A stretch of 64,000 nucleotides of DNA, taken from NCBI GenBank assembly GCA_963833465.1, contig CAWHXW010000003.1:310001-374000 (forward strand), given 5' to 3'. The position numbers and the translations under genes are program-made. The notes beneath the pieces are model-generated. The model was not told the DNA's origin, searched no databases, and saw nothing but the letters and a program-made list of their open reading frames with translations. Source of the DNA: Fen-1298 sp963833465 (GTDB lineage: Bacteria; Bacteroidota; Ignavibacteria; UBA10030). Of this stretch, positions 19,328-29,476 are shown piece by piece; position 1 is the first letter of the stretch; every line of letters begins with the position of its first letter.

Positions 19328-21508
19328 CTATTTTAATTGTAACGCTGCAGAAGAATTATGACGTTTATTATCTCGTGCGACGAACATTTCGATGACAGCC
19401 ATTCCGATCGCGGCGATAAGAAATTGTTTCCAAAGTTCGGTACCAAGACGTGATTCTGTAATAATGTGCTGCACTTCCTGTATTTGGTTCACTATGTGTG
19501 TTGAATTGTCCATAATACCGATTCGCTTTAACGTATTTTCGATATGTTTCTTGTCGGAAGGTGTTGTGTTTGATTCGTCCGGATCAATATTGACAGCAAA
19601 CTTATCTAATATCAAATTGCCGGATGCCACGGTATAGATTCCCAGTAAATCATCGTCGGAAAAAAGAACAACACTTTTTGCTGTAAGCTGTCGAGGATTA
19701 ATAAAAGTTTCCAAATTGCCTGGTCTAATAATTTTAAGTCTCAATTGAACGGGAGTATGAAGCGGAATGGTTGTTTCTTCACCGGCTAATAATGAATGCT
19801 CAATCTCAGATTTTTGTGCAAGATATATAATTGAACGATGCACCAAAGGAACAAATAATCCTTTCAGTGGCAGATCCGACCACTCTGTATTGGCGGCAAC
19901 ACTGAATAATAATATTTGTCCGCTGCCAATTTTTTCGTCAATTAGAAACGGGTATCCATTTGTAAGCGTTATAATAGAATGCGATTTCACTGATGGAACA
20001 AAATGGAGTGATTTGTTTACACGCGGGGATTCTAGCACACGCTGCTGCGCTGTTCCTACGGATTGTTTAGTTTTGGTTTCTTCAAACATTCCAGAAAATA
20101 ATGGATGACGCAGATCAACTTTATCGAATTCGACAAATGAATCGGAAGATGGAGATTTGAAATCATTTTCTGAGGCTGTAACAGTTGAGATGCCAAGCGG
20201 CGCAGCGAAGTCTGTGTTAAACGTGTTTATAGTTGTCTGCGAGCCGGGGAAGAAAAGCATTCCGCCGCCGTTTTGAAGATATGTTTTCAGTGCAAAAAGT
20301 TGGTCGTGTGTTAATTCATGCAAATTGGAAATAACAACAACATCGATATTTTTCAATTGAAATGATGAAAAACGATCGCAAGTTATCTGGTTCATTTTCA
20401 AATTTGTACTGCTGTCGGTAAGCCGGGTTGCAAGAGTAATATGAAGATATGTAAGATCAGCTGCGTTGCCAATAAGAAGAGCATGAATTTCGTTTGGAAT
20501 ATGCACTGTGAAAAAGCGTGTATTGTCAAATTCGAGATCATCGTCTTCCAATTCGATTTTTCCTTCAAGAAATCCGGATTGTTTCGGCACGAGTGTGAAC
20601 TCAGTTTCAATCGATTGCCCAGCACGGATATCCACACCTTTTTGTCCTACTCGACTGCCGTTTTCATAAATACTCACTACGTGATTCTGTATATTTGAAG
20701 TGCTGTGATTTGTCAGTTTCGCTTTTACGGCAAATGGTTTGTTCACTTCAAAAATTGTATTCGGAATTTCTACGGATTCTACCGAAACATTTTGTAATTC
20801 GCGTTTGCCAAGAGGGATAAGAAAGAATTGTGTCGTCGGTGCGAAAAGTTTTTCGTCGGTTTTAACTTTATACATTTTGGATTCGAGTGATCCAGATTGG
20901 AAATCGGAGATAAGATAAACTTCTTTATTAAAGTTTTTGGATGCAGCAAGCAGTCGAGCGGTATAGCGAAGCGCGTCTTCGATAGTGCGATGTATTGATG
21001 ATGGCTTGATTTCATTGATCATGCTTCGTACAGAAGTAAGATTTCGCTGGGCAGAAGGGCTTTCGGATGTTCCATCGATTGGGACATTGGAAAGTTTTAG
21101 AAGAAATACTTCGTCGCCTTCTTTTAAGAAGTTAATTACGGCAATGGCAGCATTCTTCGCCTGATGAAGCAATTCGCCCTGTTCGTCGCTGGCGGTCATA
21201 CTTTGCGAATCATCAAATACGATGACTGCTGTTGTTTTTGCCTGCCTGGAAATTCCGCCGGGGAGCGAACCTTTTAATGTAGGACGTGAAAATGCGAGCA
21301 CAATCAAAATAACTAACAAAGTACGAAGTATCAACAAGAGCAATTGACGGAGTTTCAGCCGGCGTATCTTCGTTTTTTGTAATTCCTTTAGGAACGAAAG
21401 TGTGCTAAACTCAATTGTTTTTAATTTGCGCAGATTGAAAATGTGCAGCAAAATAGGAATACCGGCCGCAAGAAGTCCAATCAATACTATAGGGTTAAGA
21501 AATGTCAA
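19328..21508 (-). CDS. BatA/VWA-domain membrane protein
   Basis: 726 residues. The N-terminus MTFLNPIVLIGLLAAGIPILLHIFNLRK is the 'aerotolerance regulator N-terminal' (BatA) domain with a membrane segment, and a second segment falls at about 55-75. A VWA-like domain follows (VIVFDDSQSMTASDEQGEL, a DxSxS variant, about residues 95-105). A glutamine-amidotransferase-like region comes next (NGGGMLFFPGSQ), and a last membrane segment lies near 700 (LIAAIGMAVIEMFVARD). Such proteins occur widely in Bacteroidota and related phyla, apart from the Bat operon; the molecular role is not established. Confidence 0.88.
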   Translation of the reverse strand: MTFLNPIVLIGLLAAGIPILLHIFNLRKLKTIEFSTLSFLKELQKTKIRRLKLRQLLLLILRTLLVILIVLAFSRPTLKGSLPGGISRQAKTTAVIVFDDSQSMTASDEQGELLHQAKNAAIAVINFLKEGDEVFLLKLSNVPIDGTSESPSAQRNLTSVRSMINEIKPSSIHRTIEDALRYTARLLAASKNFNKEVYLISDFQSGSLESKMYKVKTDEKLFAPTTQFFLIPLGKRELQNVSVESVEIPNTIFEVNKPFAVKAKLTNHSTSNIQNHVVSIYENGSRVGQKGVDIRAGQSIETEFTLVPKQSGFLEGKIELEDDDLEFDNTRFFTVHIPNEIHALLIGNAADLTYLHITLATRLTDSSTNLKMNQITCDRFSSFQLKNIDVVVISNLHELTHDQLFALKTYLQNGGGMLFFPGSQTTINTFNTDFAAPLGISTVTASENDFKSPSSDSFVEFDKVDLRHPLFSGMFEETKTKQSVGTAQQRVLESPRVNKSLHFVPSVKSHSIITLTNGYPFLIDEKIGSGQILLFSVAANTEWSDLPLKGLFVPLVHRSIIYLAQKSEIEHSLLAGEETTIPLHTPVQLRLKIIRPGNLETFINPRQLTAKSVVLFSDDDLLGIYTVASGNLILDKFAVNIDPDESNTTPSDKKHIENTLKRIGIMDNSTHIVNQIQEVQHIITESRLGTELWKQFLIAAIGMAVIEMFVARDNKRHNSSAALQLK

Positions 21509-21619
21509 TGCACGTCCTCTTCTAGAAGATAATCTGTACTAACTTAATCTGAAGATGTGCGAAAAGCAAGAAGGTAAGAATCTCAAATATTTTGTATCTT
21601 AAAGCAAAAGGAGAATATC

Positions 21620-22399
21620 ATGCTAAAAGTCGCAATCGAAACCGCACTTGAAGCGGGAAAATTTCTAAAAACAAATGTCGGGAAAATTCGCCAGATCGAA
21701 CGTAAAAGCGGACAGGAAACCAATCTTGTTACTGAAATTGATAAGAAATCAGAACAGCTTATTATCAACAAAATTAAACAGCACTTTCCGCACCACGATT
21801 TTCTTTGTGAGGAATCCGGCGCCGCTGAAGTGAAATCTGAATATCGTTGGATTATTGATCCATTAGATGGAACGGTAAACTACACACATGCTTTGCCGAT
21901 ATACAGTATTTCGATTGGGCTGGAATATAAAGGTGAAATTATTTTAGGTGTTGTCTATGACCCTAGTTTGGATGAATTATTCACTGCCGAAAAAGGCAAG
22001 GGTGCGCGGTTGAATAAGAAACGCATAGAAGTTTCTAAAACCACTAAGTTGATCGAAAGTCTTCTCGTTACCGGATTTCCTTACGATGTAAATGAGCATC
22101 CTGAACCTGCTGTTACGCACTTTAGGAATTTTCTTGCGGAAGCACAGGCAATTCGCCGGCTTGGTTCTGCGGCGCTTGATTTATGCTATGTTGCTGCGGG
22201 GCGTTTTGATGGTTTCTGGGAAGGTGTGATTCGTCCATGGGATATGGCAGCTGGGGTATTGATTGTGACAGAAGCAGGCGGCAAGTGGACCAACTTCCGT
22301 GGATTTCCATCAAACGTTTACAAAGAAGAAATGCTTGCTTCGAATGGATTAATTCACGAGCAAATGGTTGCGGTGCTGAAAAAAGGAATAAAACATTAG
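21620..22399 (+). CDS. suhB: Inositol monophosphatase family protein
   Basis: 259 residues. The metal-binding WIIDPLDGTVNYTH (about 76-89) and C-terminal RPWDMAAGVLIVTEAGG are the two family signatures; EESG near 65 provides the acidic metal ligand. Family members dephosphorylate inositol-1-phosphate and related sugar phosphates or, as SuhB, act in rRNA maturation. A good ribosome binding site (AGGAGA) precedes the ATG. It is divergent from the BatA/VWA gene. Confidence 0.92.
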   Translation: MLKVAIETALEAGKFLKTNVGKIRQIERKSGQETNLVTEIDKKSEQLIINKIKQHFPHHDFLCEESGAAEVKSEYRWIIDPLDGTVNYTHALPIYSISIGLEYKGEIILGVVYDPSLDELFTAEKGKGARLNKKRIEVSKTTKLIESLLVTGFPYDVNEHPEPAVTHFRNFLAEAQAIRRLGSAALDLCYVAAGRFDGFWEGVIRPWDMAAGVLIVTEAGGKWTNFRGFPSNVYKEEMLASNGLIHEQMVAVLKKGIKH

Positions 22400-22689
22400 A
22401 TTTGAGCGAATGAGTAATTAAATTGCTTTAGTAAAGTTGCGGCAATACTACTTCCATTTTCTCACAGTGTTTTTCACCTAATATATCTAAAATCATCGAC
22501 GCATATTTAGGTCGTGTAAAAAATAACTTAAATTCTTTTTTAATTCTTTTGCGCGCTGAGGGAAAAATGTTTCGCAATCCAAATAGAAAAACAGATAGTG
22601 AATCGGTTCCGCATTTTTCTGAATTAATTCAACAAAATTTATAGCAACAACTAATGATTTGTTTTTTAAAGACTAAAATACTAATATGC
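22400..22689. other. Intergenic region, nothing identified
   Basis: 290 bases between the convergent inositol monophosphatase and Nudix genes. I see no coding frame with homology, no RNA gene and no convincing hairpin terminator. Confidence 0.4.
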
Positions 22690-23241
22690 TCAATCGTTCA
22701 TAGTTTTAAATTTTCGTTCAGTCAACAAAACCCCAGCAATCGTTTTGCTGTCACTAATTTCACCTCGCACAATCATATCTACAACTGTAGAAAGTGGAAT
22801 ATACTCAACCGTAAGACTTTGTTCGCCTTCATCAAGATTTTGCCCGTGTTCGGATTTTTTCAGCCCTGTGGCAAGGTATATATGAAGCACTTCGCTGCAA
22901 AAGCCCGGAGTTGTGAACATCGCCGTGAGCTTTTCATAATTGTCAGCAGTGTAGCCGGTTTCTTCTTCCAATTCACGTTTGGCAGCTGTAAGCGGATTTT
23001 CATTGGGTTCAAGTTTTCCTGCAGGCAGTTCCAAAATAAATTTCTTATGCGGATATCTGTACTGCCGGACAAAAATTACATCACCGTTGTCTAATAATGG
23101 TACGACAACACTTCCGCCTGGGTGGCTCACAATCTCACATTTATGAATATGGCCCGGCGTATCTTCAATTTCTTCAATAACCAGATCGAAGATGCTGCCG
23201 TGATATAATCTGTCGGACTTAATCGTTTTTGGGAGAGACAT
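22690..23241 (-). CDS. Nudix hydrolase (ADP-ribose pyrophosphatase type)
   Basis: 183 residues. The Nudix box GX5EX7REUXEEXGU is visible as GKLEPNENPLTAAKRELEEETGY. VFVRQYRYPHKKFILELPAG is typical of the ADP-ribose/NDP-sugar pyrophosphatase branch. The start overlaps the end of the upstream mechanosensitive channel gene by 23 bases, indicating translational coupling in a pyrE-mscS-nudix unit. Confidence 0.92.
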   Translation of the reverse strand: MSLPKTIKSDRLYHGSIFDLVIEEIEDTPGHIHKCEIVSHPGGSVVVPLLDNGDVIFVRQYRYPHKKFILELPAGKLEPNENPLTAAKRELEEETGYTADNYEKLTAMFTTPGFCSEVLHIYLATGLKKSEHGQNLDEGEQSLTVEYIPLSTVVDMIVRGEISDSKTIAGVLLTERKFKTMND

Positions 23242-24337
23242 TTATATTAGGCGATGAAAGTTTAACGATATGTTGTGCGATGCCGGAGGATATTCCTTCT
23301 TTCATGAATGCAGTATATATTTGCTCGCGTAAAGCATTTTCGGCACGGCCTTTTTTCTTCCAATCGTCAGTGTATCCAATTAGTTGAAGTGTGCATGATG
23401 TTTCGCCCATTGCACTCATTAATATATTCGGTTCTGGCTGTTTCAGTAGATCAGAATTCCGGTGTGCAAAGTTCAGCATAATTTCTCGTGCGCGCTCGAT
23501 CGATGTACCGTACGCCACACTTATTTCAACGAGAACACGTATATCGTTCTTAGGATAAGAATAATTTATTACTTTGGTTTTAGTTAATTCGGCGTTTGGG
23601 CTGACAATCAGATTGTTGTCAAAATCAAGTATCTTTGTGCTGCGAAGGCCAATTTCGTAGACGTCACCAATTTCTCCACTGGGAAGTTTTATTCTATCGC
23701 CAATACGAAACGGCCTATCTAACATAATAACAAAACCAGCTATCATATTTGCAAGTGTATCCTGCGCTGCAAGAGCAATAGCTACCGAGCCGCCGCCGAG
23801 GAATACAAGCAAACTGCTGACATCGACACCAAAATGTCCAAGAGAAATCACGACTGCAATAAAGAGAATCAAAATCATTACCAACCGATTCAAAATTGGG
23901 AATGCTGCTTCATTGATTGTTGATAATGTTTTTCTCGCATGCATTTCCATCTTATGTTTTAAGAATGTATCGATTAAACGAATTATCAGCGAGGTGAAAA
24001 GTGAAATAAATGCGATATAAATAATACCTTCCGAATATCGAATTAGTTCCTCGCCAATTTTATCTGTGTGTGCAATGCCCTTGGAAATCTGTTCGGTGGC
24101 AAGATATAAGCCGATAACTATTGCAAGCCAATTAATTCTGGGAACGATTACGGCAAAAAGCTTATCGTCTAATTCTGTATAAGTCTTTGCAATAATTTTG
24201 CGACCGATAGTCTGAAGGAAGTATTTAAAAAAGAATCCAATAAGTATAACTGTAGCAAACGCTATAAATCCATTCCATAGATAGAGTGTAAATCCGTTGC
24301 CCATAAATTGCTGCATATTATGGAATAAATCATTCAT
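23219..24337 (-). CDS. MscS-family mechanosensitive ion channel
   Basis: 372 residues with four predicted membrane segments (about 20-40, 68-85, 105-125 and 150-170). The Gly/Ala-rich pore helix LLVFLGGGSVAIALAAQDTL follows. Next come the MscS beta domain (FRIGDRIKLPSGEIGDVYEIGLRSTKI) and the C-terminal alpha/beta domain. It releases solutes under hypo-osmotic stress. The ATG directly follows the pyrE stop codon. Confidence 0.93.
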   Translation of the reverse strand: MNDLFHNMQQFMGNGFTLYLWNGFIAFATVILIGFFFKYFLQTIGRKIIAKTYTELDDKLFAVIVPRINWLAIVIGLYLATEQISKGIAHTDKIGEELIRYSEGIIYIAFISLFTSLIIRLIDTFLKHKMEMHARKTLSTINEAAFPILNRLVMILILFIAVVISLGHFGVDVSSLLVFLGGGSVAIALAAQDTLANMIAGFVIMLDRPFRIGDRIKLPSGEIGDVYEIGLRSTKILDFDNNLIVSPNAELTKTKVINYSYPKNDIRVLVEISVAYGTSIERAREIMLNFAHRNSDLLKQPEPNILMSAMGETSCTLQLIGYTDDWKKKGRAENALREQIYTAFMKEGISSGIAQHIVKLSSPNINVSPKND

Positions 24338-24919
24338 TTAATAATTTCCTCTACTGCCAGGTTTTACAACTGCGCTGCCGGATTTGCACATTGGGCAATC
24401 TGCCGGTTGATATGCAATGACTTCCATCTGCAAAACCGCAAATTGTTTTGTATCAAACTGAACTTTGCCATTGCTCCTATCGACAATACATCCCGTGCCA
24501 ATAAGACTTCCTTTTGTAATGTTCACTAAATCGATGACCTCTTTCGTGGAGCCGCCAGTCGTAACAACATCTTCCACTACGAGAACGCGTTCGCCGGGAA
24601 GAATTTCAAATCCTCGTCGCAGTTCCATCTTGCCGTCTTTCCGTTCGGCGAAGATAGTACGTGCGCCCAGCATTCTGCCTACTTCTGTTCCGACTACTAT
24701 TCCGCCGATGGCAGGTGAAATAACTACTTCAACTTCGCTGTATTCAAAATGTCTTGCAATTTCTCCGCATAGTAAGTGCAAATATTTTGGAAATTGCAAA
24801 ACACGCGCACATTGAAAATATTGCGGGCTGTGCATACCGGAAGTGAGCTGAAAGTGTCCTTTTAGGAGAGCTTTTGTTTCCTGAAAGATTTCAAGAATTT
24901 GTTCTTTAGGCAGTCTCAT
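24338..24919 (-). CDS. pyrE: Orotate phosphoribosyltransferase
   Basis: 193 residues. The PRPP-binding motif RVLVVEDVVTTGGSTKEV (about 110-127) and an N-terminal region with GHFQLTSGMHSPQYFQ identify OPRTase, which makes OMP from orotate and PRPP in pyrimidine synthesis. The C-terminal extension with CPMCKSG is common in the longer bacterial PyrE type. It is the first gene of a tight unit with mscS and the Nudix gene. Confidence 0.95.
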   Translation of the reverse strand: MRLPKEQILEIFQETKALLKGHFQLTSGMHSPQYFQCARVLQFPKYLHLLCGEIARHFEYSEVEVVISPAIGGIVVGTEVGRMLGARTIFAERKDGKMELRRGFEILPGERVLVVEDVVTTGGSTKEVIDLVNITKGSLIGTGCIVDRSNGKVQFDTKQFAVLQMEVIAYQPADCPMCKSGSAVVKPGSRGNY

Positions 24920-25053
24920 GTGCAGATATTTCTTATTGTTATGATTAATTAAAAAGATACTAAGAACTCATATTAGGCGCAATTTGAATTGATAATCATC
25001 CTACTCCAGATGAAAAAAAATTAATTTTAAATATCTTTCGACGCCATGTTGAG

Positions 25054-25863
25054 TTATTTTAAAAAACCTTCAACTCTATGCACTTTGCCAAGTTTATTTC
25101 CAAGGAACCGCTCGCCAATTTCCGTGAACTTGTGCGGAACATCGCTTACAAAAAATTGCAGGTTTGGTTTTAATTTACTTGTGTTATTCAGCCTCAAATC
25201 TGAAAGCATATTCTTGACAACTGATGCAGTTGCTTCTCCAGAATCGATCAATTTGATGCTTTGGTGAAGCACTTTGCCGATGACATCCCGCAAAATTGGG
25301 TAATGAGTGCAACCAAGCACAAGCGTGTCGATTCTTTCTAGTGTCAAAGGAAAAAGATATTCTTTGGCGATCAACTCTGTTGCTTTATGTTCGATCCATC
25401 CTTCTTCAGCAAGCGGAACAAAAAGCGGACATGGTTGTCCAAATATTTTTATTTCGGAATCAATCTGGCGAATAGCATTTGTATAAGCATTGCTGAAAAT
25501 AGTGCCAACTGTTCCGATAACACCGATGCGTTTGCTCTTTGTCGATTGCGCTGCAGCTTCTGCACCAGGTAGAATTACTCCGACCACCGGCACTTTTGCC
25601 CGTTTTTGCACAACATCGAGAGCAACTGCAGAAACTGTGTTGCAAGCAATAACGATTAATTTAACATTGTGTTGAAGCAGCACATCTGTGTCCTGTAAGG
25701 CGTACTCGCGCACAACCTGCCGTGATTTGGGCCCGTAAGGTACACGCGCTGTATCGCCAAAATAAATTATATTTTCATGAGGCATGTGATGTGTCAATGC
25801 GCGCACCACAGTCATACCGCCTATCCCGGAATCAAAAACACCAATGGGTTGTACGTTATTCAT
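25054..25863 (-). CDS. murI: Glutamate racemase
   Basis: 269 residues. FDSGIGGMTVVRAL at the N-terminus and the two catalytic cysteines in VIACNTVSA (about 70) and VLGCTHYPILRD (about 180) are complete. It supplies D-glutamate for peptidoglycan. It is encoded 13 bases downstream of glnD on the same strand. Confidence 0.96.
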   Translation of the reverse strand: MNNVQPIGVFDSGIGGMTVVRALTHHMPHENIIYFGDTARVPYGPKSRQVVREYALQDTDVLLQHNVKLIVIACNTVSAVALDVVQKRAKVPVVGVILPGAEAAAQSTKSKRIGVIGTVGTIFSNAYTNAIRQIDSEIKIFGQPCPLFVPLAEEGWIEHKATELIAKEYLFPLTLERIDTLVLGCTHYPILRDVIGKVLHQSIKLIDSGEATASVVKNMLSDLRLNNTSKLKPNLQFFVSDVPHKFTEIGERFLGNKLGKVHRVEGFLK

Positions 25864-25876
25864 AAATGTTATTGAA

Positions 25877-28510
25877 TTAGTTTTTAATAGATCCCGATTC
25901 AGATATTGTTTGAATCGTTGCGAGAATTTCTCGCTTTACTGCCTCTCGTTGAGCCGGCTTGTCCAACTTTTTTCCATCGGCGTCTAATAGATAGAACGAA
26001 TCCACAATGCCGTCCACACGCGTGGCTATTTTTGCTAACGAAATATTCAGACCAAGATGTGAAATTGTTTCCGTGATACGATAGAGAAGACCGAGTGTGT
26101 CCGGTGCATAGACATCAATTATTGTGAACTTCGGATGGTCTTCAAACTCGACATCACACCGCGTATTTGGGTTATTTATACGAGTCCGACGTTTCCAGCG
26201 CGCACGATGCCGATCAATAAGATGCACGATCTCAACTCGTCCTTCTATAACTTCTATTACATCTTGGATGATTCGCGAGCAGTGGTCATCAGTGATTGCA
26301 GTATTTGATCCAAATTCCACAACACGGAATTTATCAATTACGATTCCATCACGTCGAGTGAAAACTTCTGCATTTAAAATATTTGCATCGTTTGCACTCA
26401 GTACACCGCAGAATTTAGAAAGCACACCGGGCGAATCATGGGCAATGAATGTGACATCTGTAAAACTACTGGACTGCTGAAAAAGCACAGACACTTTTTC
26501 GGTTTGATGAATAGCTTGCAGGTGGTTTGCAATTTCTTCCGGCTTGAATGCTGCAAGATATGAAGTGCCTGAAAACTGCGAAAGATGTTCGTTGACTTCA
26601 TTTGCTGGAAATGCAGAAGAAAGATTTTGAACAACGTCCGTATGCTTTTCTTCTACAAGCTGCGCTGTTTCTTCATGTATATCTTTGCTTGTCATTTCTT
26701 TCTCTAATACTACGCGTGTTCTAAGATATAAATCTCTAAGTAAAAGTTCTTTCCATTCTGTCCAGACATTTTTATTTACAGCAGAAAGGTCTGCGTACGT
26801 GAGAACGTACAGATAATCGAGCTGTTCGATTCGGTCAAATGTTCGTGCGAAATCCATGATCGTTTGCGGGTCATTCAAATTGCGGCGGAATGCTATCTGT
26901 TCCATCAAAAGATGATGACGTATTAAGAATGAAACATCATCAATGAGATCATCGTACATAATACGTTTAAGGAATCGCCGTGCAATGGATACTCCTCTAA
27001 TCTCATGTTTGCCGTCATGGGCTGGTTTTGCAATATCATGGAAAAGACATGATAGATAAAGCGTGTCTCTGCGCGATAAGGAACGAAATACGTTTCCGAA
27101 AGATGATGATGATTGTTCAAGAGATTCTGCATTAGCAAGGGCAATCAATGTATGTTCATCAGCAGTATAAAAATGATACTGATTATGCTGAAAGAACGAC
27201 ACAATCGGTTTCCATTCCGGTATCCATCGTTCAAGCAGCCCAAGGTCATTCATTTTGTGAAATGCGTTAGCTATTCCATTCGGCCGATGGAGAAGCAGTC
27301 TTAATAAATTTGTTTCAGTATGCGTCTTTAAAGGTTTGAGAGAAGGCAGCCGTCGATGAATAGCATCTTCCAAAACAAAAGAAAATTCTGTACGTCTTTC
27401 GCTTCTTAGCAGAAATGCATTAAGTAGAATTTCATTTGTAACAAGCGCACCGCGTTTTGCGAGATGAATATGTCCATCGCGAAGAATAAATGTGCTGCCG
27501 ATTTTTGTTGTCTTTGTTTCTGGAACTTCAATAGACCATTGGTGATTCGTCCAATCAATGATACGCAAGCAGAAGAGAGCTATTCTTTTTGAAGCAGTAT
27601 AATAATCCTGCATAAAACGCTCAACCTTCGCCCGTCTTGATTTGTTGCGATAACGAAGTCCGGAAGCAATGTGCTGTTGAAAACTAAATTCCAGAGTGTC
27701 GTGAAGAGATTTGGATTGAATATGCATTTCATTGCGCACGCGAAGCAGTGTGTCAAATGATGATTTTATTTCTTTCAAAGATGATGGCGTGAATTGCCGT
27801 TTCACAGCCTGTGAATTGAGAAGAACGAGTGTAGCAGTTTCCGATGCACTTAAATTTTTAGGAATAGGTATCGTTCCGGTACCTCGCATTAACCAGAGTG
27901 CTGTATGAATATCCCGCAGCCCGCCTGCGCTGTTTTTTATATTAGGTTCTAAGAGTGTTGACGAATTTCCGTATTTGTTGTGCCGCATTTGCCTTGCTTC
28001 GGAAATCCGATGCACGAAAGATAACCGGTCGTCTCCCTTTATTTTTTTTCGAATGGCTGAGGTAAATTCTTGAAATATGACTTTATTACCACAAATAAAC
28101 CTTGCTTCAATGAGCGACATATGGGATTCGAAATCTTCCGCAGGAAGATTAATGCATTCATCAATGGTGCGGAAGCTGTGGCCTATGTCTAAACCAGCAT
28201 CCAACAGGTTGTGGATAAATTCTTGCACAGCGGGAGTAGAAACAGTCCGTTGATGTTCGTCTGAAACTAGAAACATAACGTCAGTGTCAGAAGAAAAACA
28301 TAATTCTTTTCTTCCATACCCGCCTAATGCAACAACGGTTAAAAAGCGAACGTCACTTGCAACATGCTTATAAATAGCCTGCAGAAGATTATCGCGCTGG
28401 TGTGTCAATGCAAGAACAACGCGAATGCCGCCTGCGCCTGCGAGATGCATTCGAATAATTTCTTGCGTCCCCCTTTCGTAGTTTTTCTTTATTTGTTGAA
28501 AAGTAATCAT
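25877..28510 (-). CDS. glnD: PII uridylyltransferase / uridylyl-removing enzyme
   Basis: 877 residues, the size of GlnD. The order is a nucleotidyltransferase domain (about 60-230, with LGGYGRKELCFSSDTDVMFL), a GlnD linker (NSAGGLRDIHTALWL), an HD domain (about 460-580, LSCLFHDIAKPAHDGKHEIRG) and two C-terminal ACT domains (from about 690 and 800; DSPGVLSKFCGVLS and DTLGLLYRITETI). It modifies PII in response to glutamine. No glnB or amtB is adjacent. Confidence 0.95.
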   Translation of the reverse strand: MITFQQIKKNYERGTQEIIRMHLAGAGGIRVVLALTHQRDNLLQAIYKHVASDVRFLTVVALGGYGRKELCFSSDTDVMFLVSDEHQRTVSTPAVQEFIHNLLDAGLDIGHSFRTIDECINLPAEDFESHMSLIEARFICGNKVIFQEFTSAIRKKIKGDDRLSFVHRISEARQMRHNKYGNSSTLLEPNIKNSAGGLRDIHTALWLMRGTGTIPIPKNLSASETATLVLLNSQAVKRQFTPSSLKEIKSSFDTLLRVRNEMHIQSKSLHDTLEFSFQQHIASGLRYRNKSRRAKVERFMQDYYTASKRIALFCLRIIDWTNHQWSIEVPETKTTKIGSTFILRDGHIHLAKRGALVTNEILLNAFLLRSERRTEFSFVLEDAIHRRLPSLKPLKTHTETNLLRLLLHRPNGIANAFHKMNDLGLLERWIPEWKPIVSFFQHNQYHFYTADEHTLIALANAESLEQSSSSFGNVFRSLSRRDTLYLSCLFHDIAKPAHDGKHEIRGVSIARRFLKRIMYDDLIDDVSFLIRHHLLMEQIAFRRNLNDPQTIMDFARTFDRIEQLDYLYVLTYADLSAVNKNVWTEWKELLLRDLYLRTRVVLEKEMTSKDIHEETAQLVEEKHTDVVQNLSSAFPANEVNEHLSQFSGTSYLAAFKPEEIANHLQAIHQTEKVSVLFQQSSSFTDVTFIAHDSPGVLSKFCGVLSANDANILNAEVFTRRDGIVIDKFRVVEFGSNTAITDDHCSRIIQDVIEVIEGRVEIVHLIDRHRARWKRRTRINNPNTRCDVEFEDHPKFTIIDVYAPDTLGLLYRITETISHLGLNISLAKIATRVDGIVDSFYLLDADGKKLDKPAQREAVKREILATIQTISESGSIKN

Positions 28511-28650
28511 ATAATTAATATAATCATTTTTGATATTCAGTGCGAAATATAGAAAAAAGTCTTTTCTTGAAAGTGGTTAAAATTATTGCTACTATTTTAT
28601 CATATAGAATCAGCATTCTATTATGCAGCATGTAGCATGGATTTTCCTCT

Positions 28651-29454
28651 ATGAACCTTGAACAATTCGGTGAAGAGCTGAAACAAACTCGCTTGGAGAA
28701 AAAATTATCCTTAATGGATATTTCTGCCGAGACACGCATCAGCTTAAAATTTCTCGATGCAATTGAACGAGGACAATTTCAGATTCTTCCTCAAACTTAT
28801 GTGCGAGCATTTCTTAGAGAATATGCTTTCATGGTTACTCTTGATCCAAACGATATTATGCAGAGATATGAATCAGCTATGCAGGAGACATCCTCTCGAA
28901 AATTAAACATCAGTACATCTCAGCAAATTTCCCTTAAAGAAAAAACTCAAGTGGAAGATAACAAGAAAAAGCCATTTTCACCTTCGCCCCTTCAGAGAAA
29001 TATTGCTTTCGGTTTTATTATTTTTGCAGCGGTTGTTTTAATTGCCATTTTGGCAAATGTAAATAGAAGTTCGAGTTCAAGTGGTTCTGTAGAGGAAGTT
29101 TCATTCGATCGCGTAGTGCATGAAAACGAAGCCGCTCCAATTTCGCAATCAATTATTGCCGCAGATTCTGCTCCCGCTGTCGCTACTGCAGTTCAGCCCG
29201 ATAGCTTGCGATTAGAAATTACTACGCGAGACTCTGTCTGGATAAATATTCTTATTGATGGTAAAATAGGTGAGACATATCTTTTTGGGGAAAGAAGGAA
29301 AAAAACATGGGTGGCAAAAGAACGCTTCGTTATAACTATGGGAAACGCAGGCGGTGCAACTTTTCAATTAAACGGTAAAGATATCGGTGCTCTCGGTAAA
29401 CGAGGAGCAGTAGTCCGAAACGCTGTTATTTCCGAAACCAGTCTTAAAAAATGA
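28651..29454 (+). CDS. rodZ: RodZ-like helix-turn-helix membrane protein
   Basis: 267 residues. The N-terminal HTH_25 domain (about 1-70, GEELKQTRLEKKLSLMDISAETRIS) is followed by a single membrane segment (about 117-137). A C-terminal DUF4115-like domain (about 185-265, RDSVWINILIDGKIGETYLF) completes the protein. RodZ links MreB to the elongation machinery and governs cell shape. The HTH domain is cytoplasmic and the C-terminal domain periplasmic. It is divergent from glnD and lies 22 bases before ligA. Confidence 0.85.
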   Translation: MNLEQFGEELKQTRLEKKLSLMDISAETRISLKFLDAIERGQFQILPQTYVRAFLREYAFMVTLDPNDIMQRYESAMQETSSRKLNISTSQQISLKEKTQVEDNKKKPFSPSPLQRNIAFGFIIFAAVVLIAILANVNRSSSSSGSVEEVSFDRVVHENEAAPISQSIIAADSAPAVATAVQPDSLRLEITTRDSVWINILIDGKIGETYLFGERRKKTWVAKERFVITMGNAGGATFQLNGKDIGALGKRGAVVRNAVISETSLKK

Positions 29455-29476
29455 TTGCCGGCAAGGAAAAGCTGGT

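Noticed and set aside
24465..24815. Plus-strand 116-codon frame opposite pyrE
   Set aside because: It is the complement of a clearly conserved gene and its product is Ser/Thr/Pro-rich without recognisable motifs.
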